Shown here: one piece after another, positions 5,553-6,948 of the stretch
How the letters are laid out: every line of letters starts with the position of its first letter
Numbering within the stretch: the stretch's first letter is position 1
Assembly (NCBI GenBank): GCA_024642605.1
Contig: JAHEAT010000033.1
Coordinates: forward strand, 1 to 6,948
From: Microbacteriaceae bacterium
GTDB taxonomy: Bacteria; Actinomycetota; Actinomycetes; Actinomycetales; Microbacteriaceae
DNA: 6,948 nt
Direction: 5' to 3'
The notes under the pieces: model-generated
Databases searched by the model: none
What the model saw: the letters and a program-made list of their open reading frames with translations, nothing else
What the model was told of the DNA's origin: nothing
Made by a program: the position numbers and the translations under genes

Positions 5553-6845
5553 TTAAGCCGAAGCGAGCATATCGTGACGCACGATGATCGCGTCACGAGC
5601 CGGACCAACACCGATAGCAGAGATGCGGCATCCGCTAATCTTCTCGAGCGCAAAAATGTAGTCTTGAGCGTTTTTCGGCAGGTCTTCGAAGTTGCGGCAA
5701 GTTGAGATGTCTTCATCCCAGCCGGCAAAGTTTTCGTAAATCGGCTTGGCGTGGTGAAAGTCGCTCTGAGAAACAGGCACTTCTTGGTGGCGCACGCCGT
5801 CGACCTCGTAAGCCACGCAAACCGGGATGCTCTTAATACCGGTGAGCACATCGAGTTTGGTCAGCACGAAATCGGTGAGGCCATTGATGCGGGCCGAGTA
5901 GCGCGCGATCGGGGCGTCGTACCAACCGCATCGACGCGGACGCCCGGTGGTGGTGCCATACTCGTGACCGGTGGCTCGCAAAAGCTCGCCCCACTGGTCG
6001 AATAGTTCGGTAGGAAAAGGGCCCGAGCCGACGCGCGTGGTGTACGCCTTGACGATACCGATAACGGTTTTCAACTCGCGAGGCCCGATGCCCGAACCGG
6101 TCGCGGCACCTCCAGCAGTGGCGTTAGACGAAGTTACGAACGGGTAAGTGCCGTGATCGACATCGAGCATGGTTGCCTGGCCGCCTTCGAAAAGCACGGT
6201 CTTGCCGGCGTCGAGAGCCTGGTGCAGTTCGAGCGCCGTGTCGGCAACCATCGGGCGAAGACGCTCAACGTAACCGAGCAACTCTGCAACTACAGCATCG
6301 GTCTTGATGGCGGCACGGTTGTAAACCTTGGTTAGGAGGTTGTTCTTTTGAACCAGAGCAGCCTCAACTTTTTGACGCAGAATGCTCTCGTCAAAAAGGT
6401 CTTGAATGCGAACACCCACGCGATTGATCTTGTCGGCGTAGGTTGGGCCGATACCGCGACCGGTGGTGCCGATGGCACGCTTACCCAAGAACCGTTCGGC
6501 GGTTTTGTCGATCGTGACGTTGTAAGAAGTAATCACGTGCGCATTGGCCGAAACTCGAAGCTTCGAAGTGTCGATGCCGCGGGCGTTTAGCGCTTCGATC
6601 TCTTGAAAAAGCACGGCCAGGTCGATCACCACACCGTTTGAGATAACCGGCGTTACACCTGGGGTCAGAATGCCAGAAGGCAGCAGGTGGAGAGCGTACT
6701 TTTCGTTTCCGATAACCACGGTGTGACCAGCGTTGTTGCCGCCGTTGAACTTGACCACATAGTCGATGTGCTCGGCGAGCAGGTCGGTGGCTTTGCCTTT
6801 ACCCTCGTCGCCCCACTGGGCCCCCACGATAACTACTGCAGGCAT
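5553..6845 (-). CDS. purA: Adenylosuccinate synthetase
   Basis: Catalyses GTP-dependent joining of IMP and aspartate to adenylosuccinate, the committed step from IMP to AMP, in the cytoplasm. The protein has 430 residues, as usual for the family. Motifs in order: WGDEGKGK (11-18) with catalytic D13, [12 protein letters not shown] (33-44) with catalytic H41, GTTGRGIGP (126-134) and an IMP-binding loop region, [17 protein letters not shown] (219-235), [12 protein letters not shown] (297-308), and the guanine-recognition segment TKLDVL (329-334). The start is the ATG at 6845 because [18 protein letters not shown] matches the family N-terminus. The frame stays open upstream to a TTG at 6914, but that extension covers the predicted promoter. 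GAGAAAG (6854-6848) lies just before the ATG as a modest ribosome binding site. No purine riboswitch or other structured leader is visible in the short upstream region. Confidence 0.97.
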   Translation of the reverse strand: MPAVVIVGAQWGDEGKGKATDLLAEHIDYVVKFNGGNNAGHTVVIGNEKYALHLLPSGILTPGVTPVISNGVVIDLAVLFQEIEALNARGIDTSKLRVSANAHVITSYNVTIDKTAERFLGKRAIGTTGRGIGPTYADKINRVGVRIQDLFDESILRQKVEAALVQKNNLLTKVYNRAAIKTDAVVAELLGYVERLRPMVADTALELHQALDAGKTVLFEGGQATMLDVDHGTYPFVTSSNATAGGAATGSGIGPRELKTVIGIVKAYTTRVGSGPFPTELFDQWGELLRATGHEYGTTTGRPRRCGWYDAPIARYSARINGLTDFVLTKLDVLTGIKSIPVCVAYEVDGVRHQEVPVSQSDFHHAKPIYENFAGWDEDISTCRNFEDLPKNAQDYIFALEKISGCRISAIGVGPARDAIIVRHDMLASA

Positions 6846-6897
6846 GGCTTTCTCGTCTCTTCGAAAGGGATGCTGTGCCAGATGAAGGCACTCAACA

Positions 6898-6925
6898 AGT
6901 TTAGTCGCTCGCAACCGAACCTCAA
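6898..6925 (-). promoter_or_regulatory. Putative purA promoter
   Basis: On the minus strand, TTGAGG (6925-6920; four matches to TTGACA), a 16-nt spacer and TAAACT (6903-6898; TANNNT) form a housekeeping-type promoter. The start would be near 6891, giving a leader of roughly 46 nt that carries the GAGAAAG ribosome binding site. The presence of a leader sets purA apart from the leaderless-looking genes in the window. No convincing operator repeat is seen around it. Confidence 0.55.
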
Positions 6926-6948
6926 CGTGGCCTTTTGTGCGCGAGAAG

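Noticed and set aside
5471..5851. Minus-strand open frame of 126 codons across the purA 3' end and its neighbour
   Set aside because: It overlaps two better-supported genes in the wrong frames and has no start signals.
6846..6914. Extended purA N-terminus from a TTG at 6914
   Set aside because: The extension overlaps the -10 element, has no ribosome binding site and adds residues not typical of PurA. The ATG at 6845 gives the family N-terminus.
6846..6948. Possible purine riboswitch or other structured leader before purA
   Set aside because: Only about 46 nt would be transcribed before the ATG, too short for a known purine riboswitch, and I see no stable hairpin set there.
1..6948. Mobile element, defence system, CRISPR array or biosynthetic cluster
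   Set aside because: I see no transposase, integrase, nuclease-helicase set, repeat-spacer array or terminal inverted repeats. The genes are metabolic, housekeeping or small envelope proteins in ordinary arrangement.

Overview
The window reads as a compact chromosomal stretch from an actinobacterium, most plausibly a small-genome member of the Microbacteriaceae type. This rests on moderate-to-high GC with frequent GTG starts, very short intergenic gaps, the overall style of the proteins, and several genes that look leaderless. The lineage is inferred from sequence style and is not proven. I count eight protein-coding genes, one of them cut by the left edge. I see no rRNA, tRNA, CRISPR array, insertion sequence or phage gene.

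Layout from left to right. Bases 1-1838 (+) hold the end of a sugar operon: the C-terminus of a monosaccharide ABC-transporter permease, then a full-length L-arabinose isomerase (araA). Together they suggest pentose uptake coupled to the first step of arabinose catabolism. A strong hairpin at 1857-1897 separates araA from the convergent zinc-dependent alcohol dehydrogenase (1908-2957, -). A 97-bp divergent spacer then leads to a probably Tat-exported polysaccharide deacetylase-family protein (3055-3783, +). That gene converges tail to tail on an unrecognised 190-residue protein (3780-4352, -), and the two stop codons share a CTAG tetranucleotide. A 36-bp divergent spacer separates the latter from a two-gene (+) unit: a two-helix membrane protein with a possible HIRAN-like C-terminal domain (4389-5000), and a lysine-rich, single-pass anchored protein (5029-5550). 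That unit converges, with a 2-bp gap, on purA (adenylosuccinate synthetase, 5553-6845, -), a housekeeping enzyme of AMP synthesis. The purA promoter lies in the last ~100 bases.

The most coherent regulatory observation concerns how genes start. Four genes that begin their own transcripts have a -10-like hexamer exactly 6 nt before the start codon and no convincing Shine-Dalgarno sequence, as expected for leaderless mRNAs. The two genes that lie downstream in operons (araA and the 173-residue protein) have purine-rich ribosome binding sites instead. The purA gene looks conventional, with a promoter about 70 bp upstream and a short leader. I see no convincing evidence of a new multi-gene system. 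The least explained parts are the three uncharacterised proteins between 3780 and 5550 and the tandem repeat in front of the deacetylase gene.
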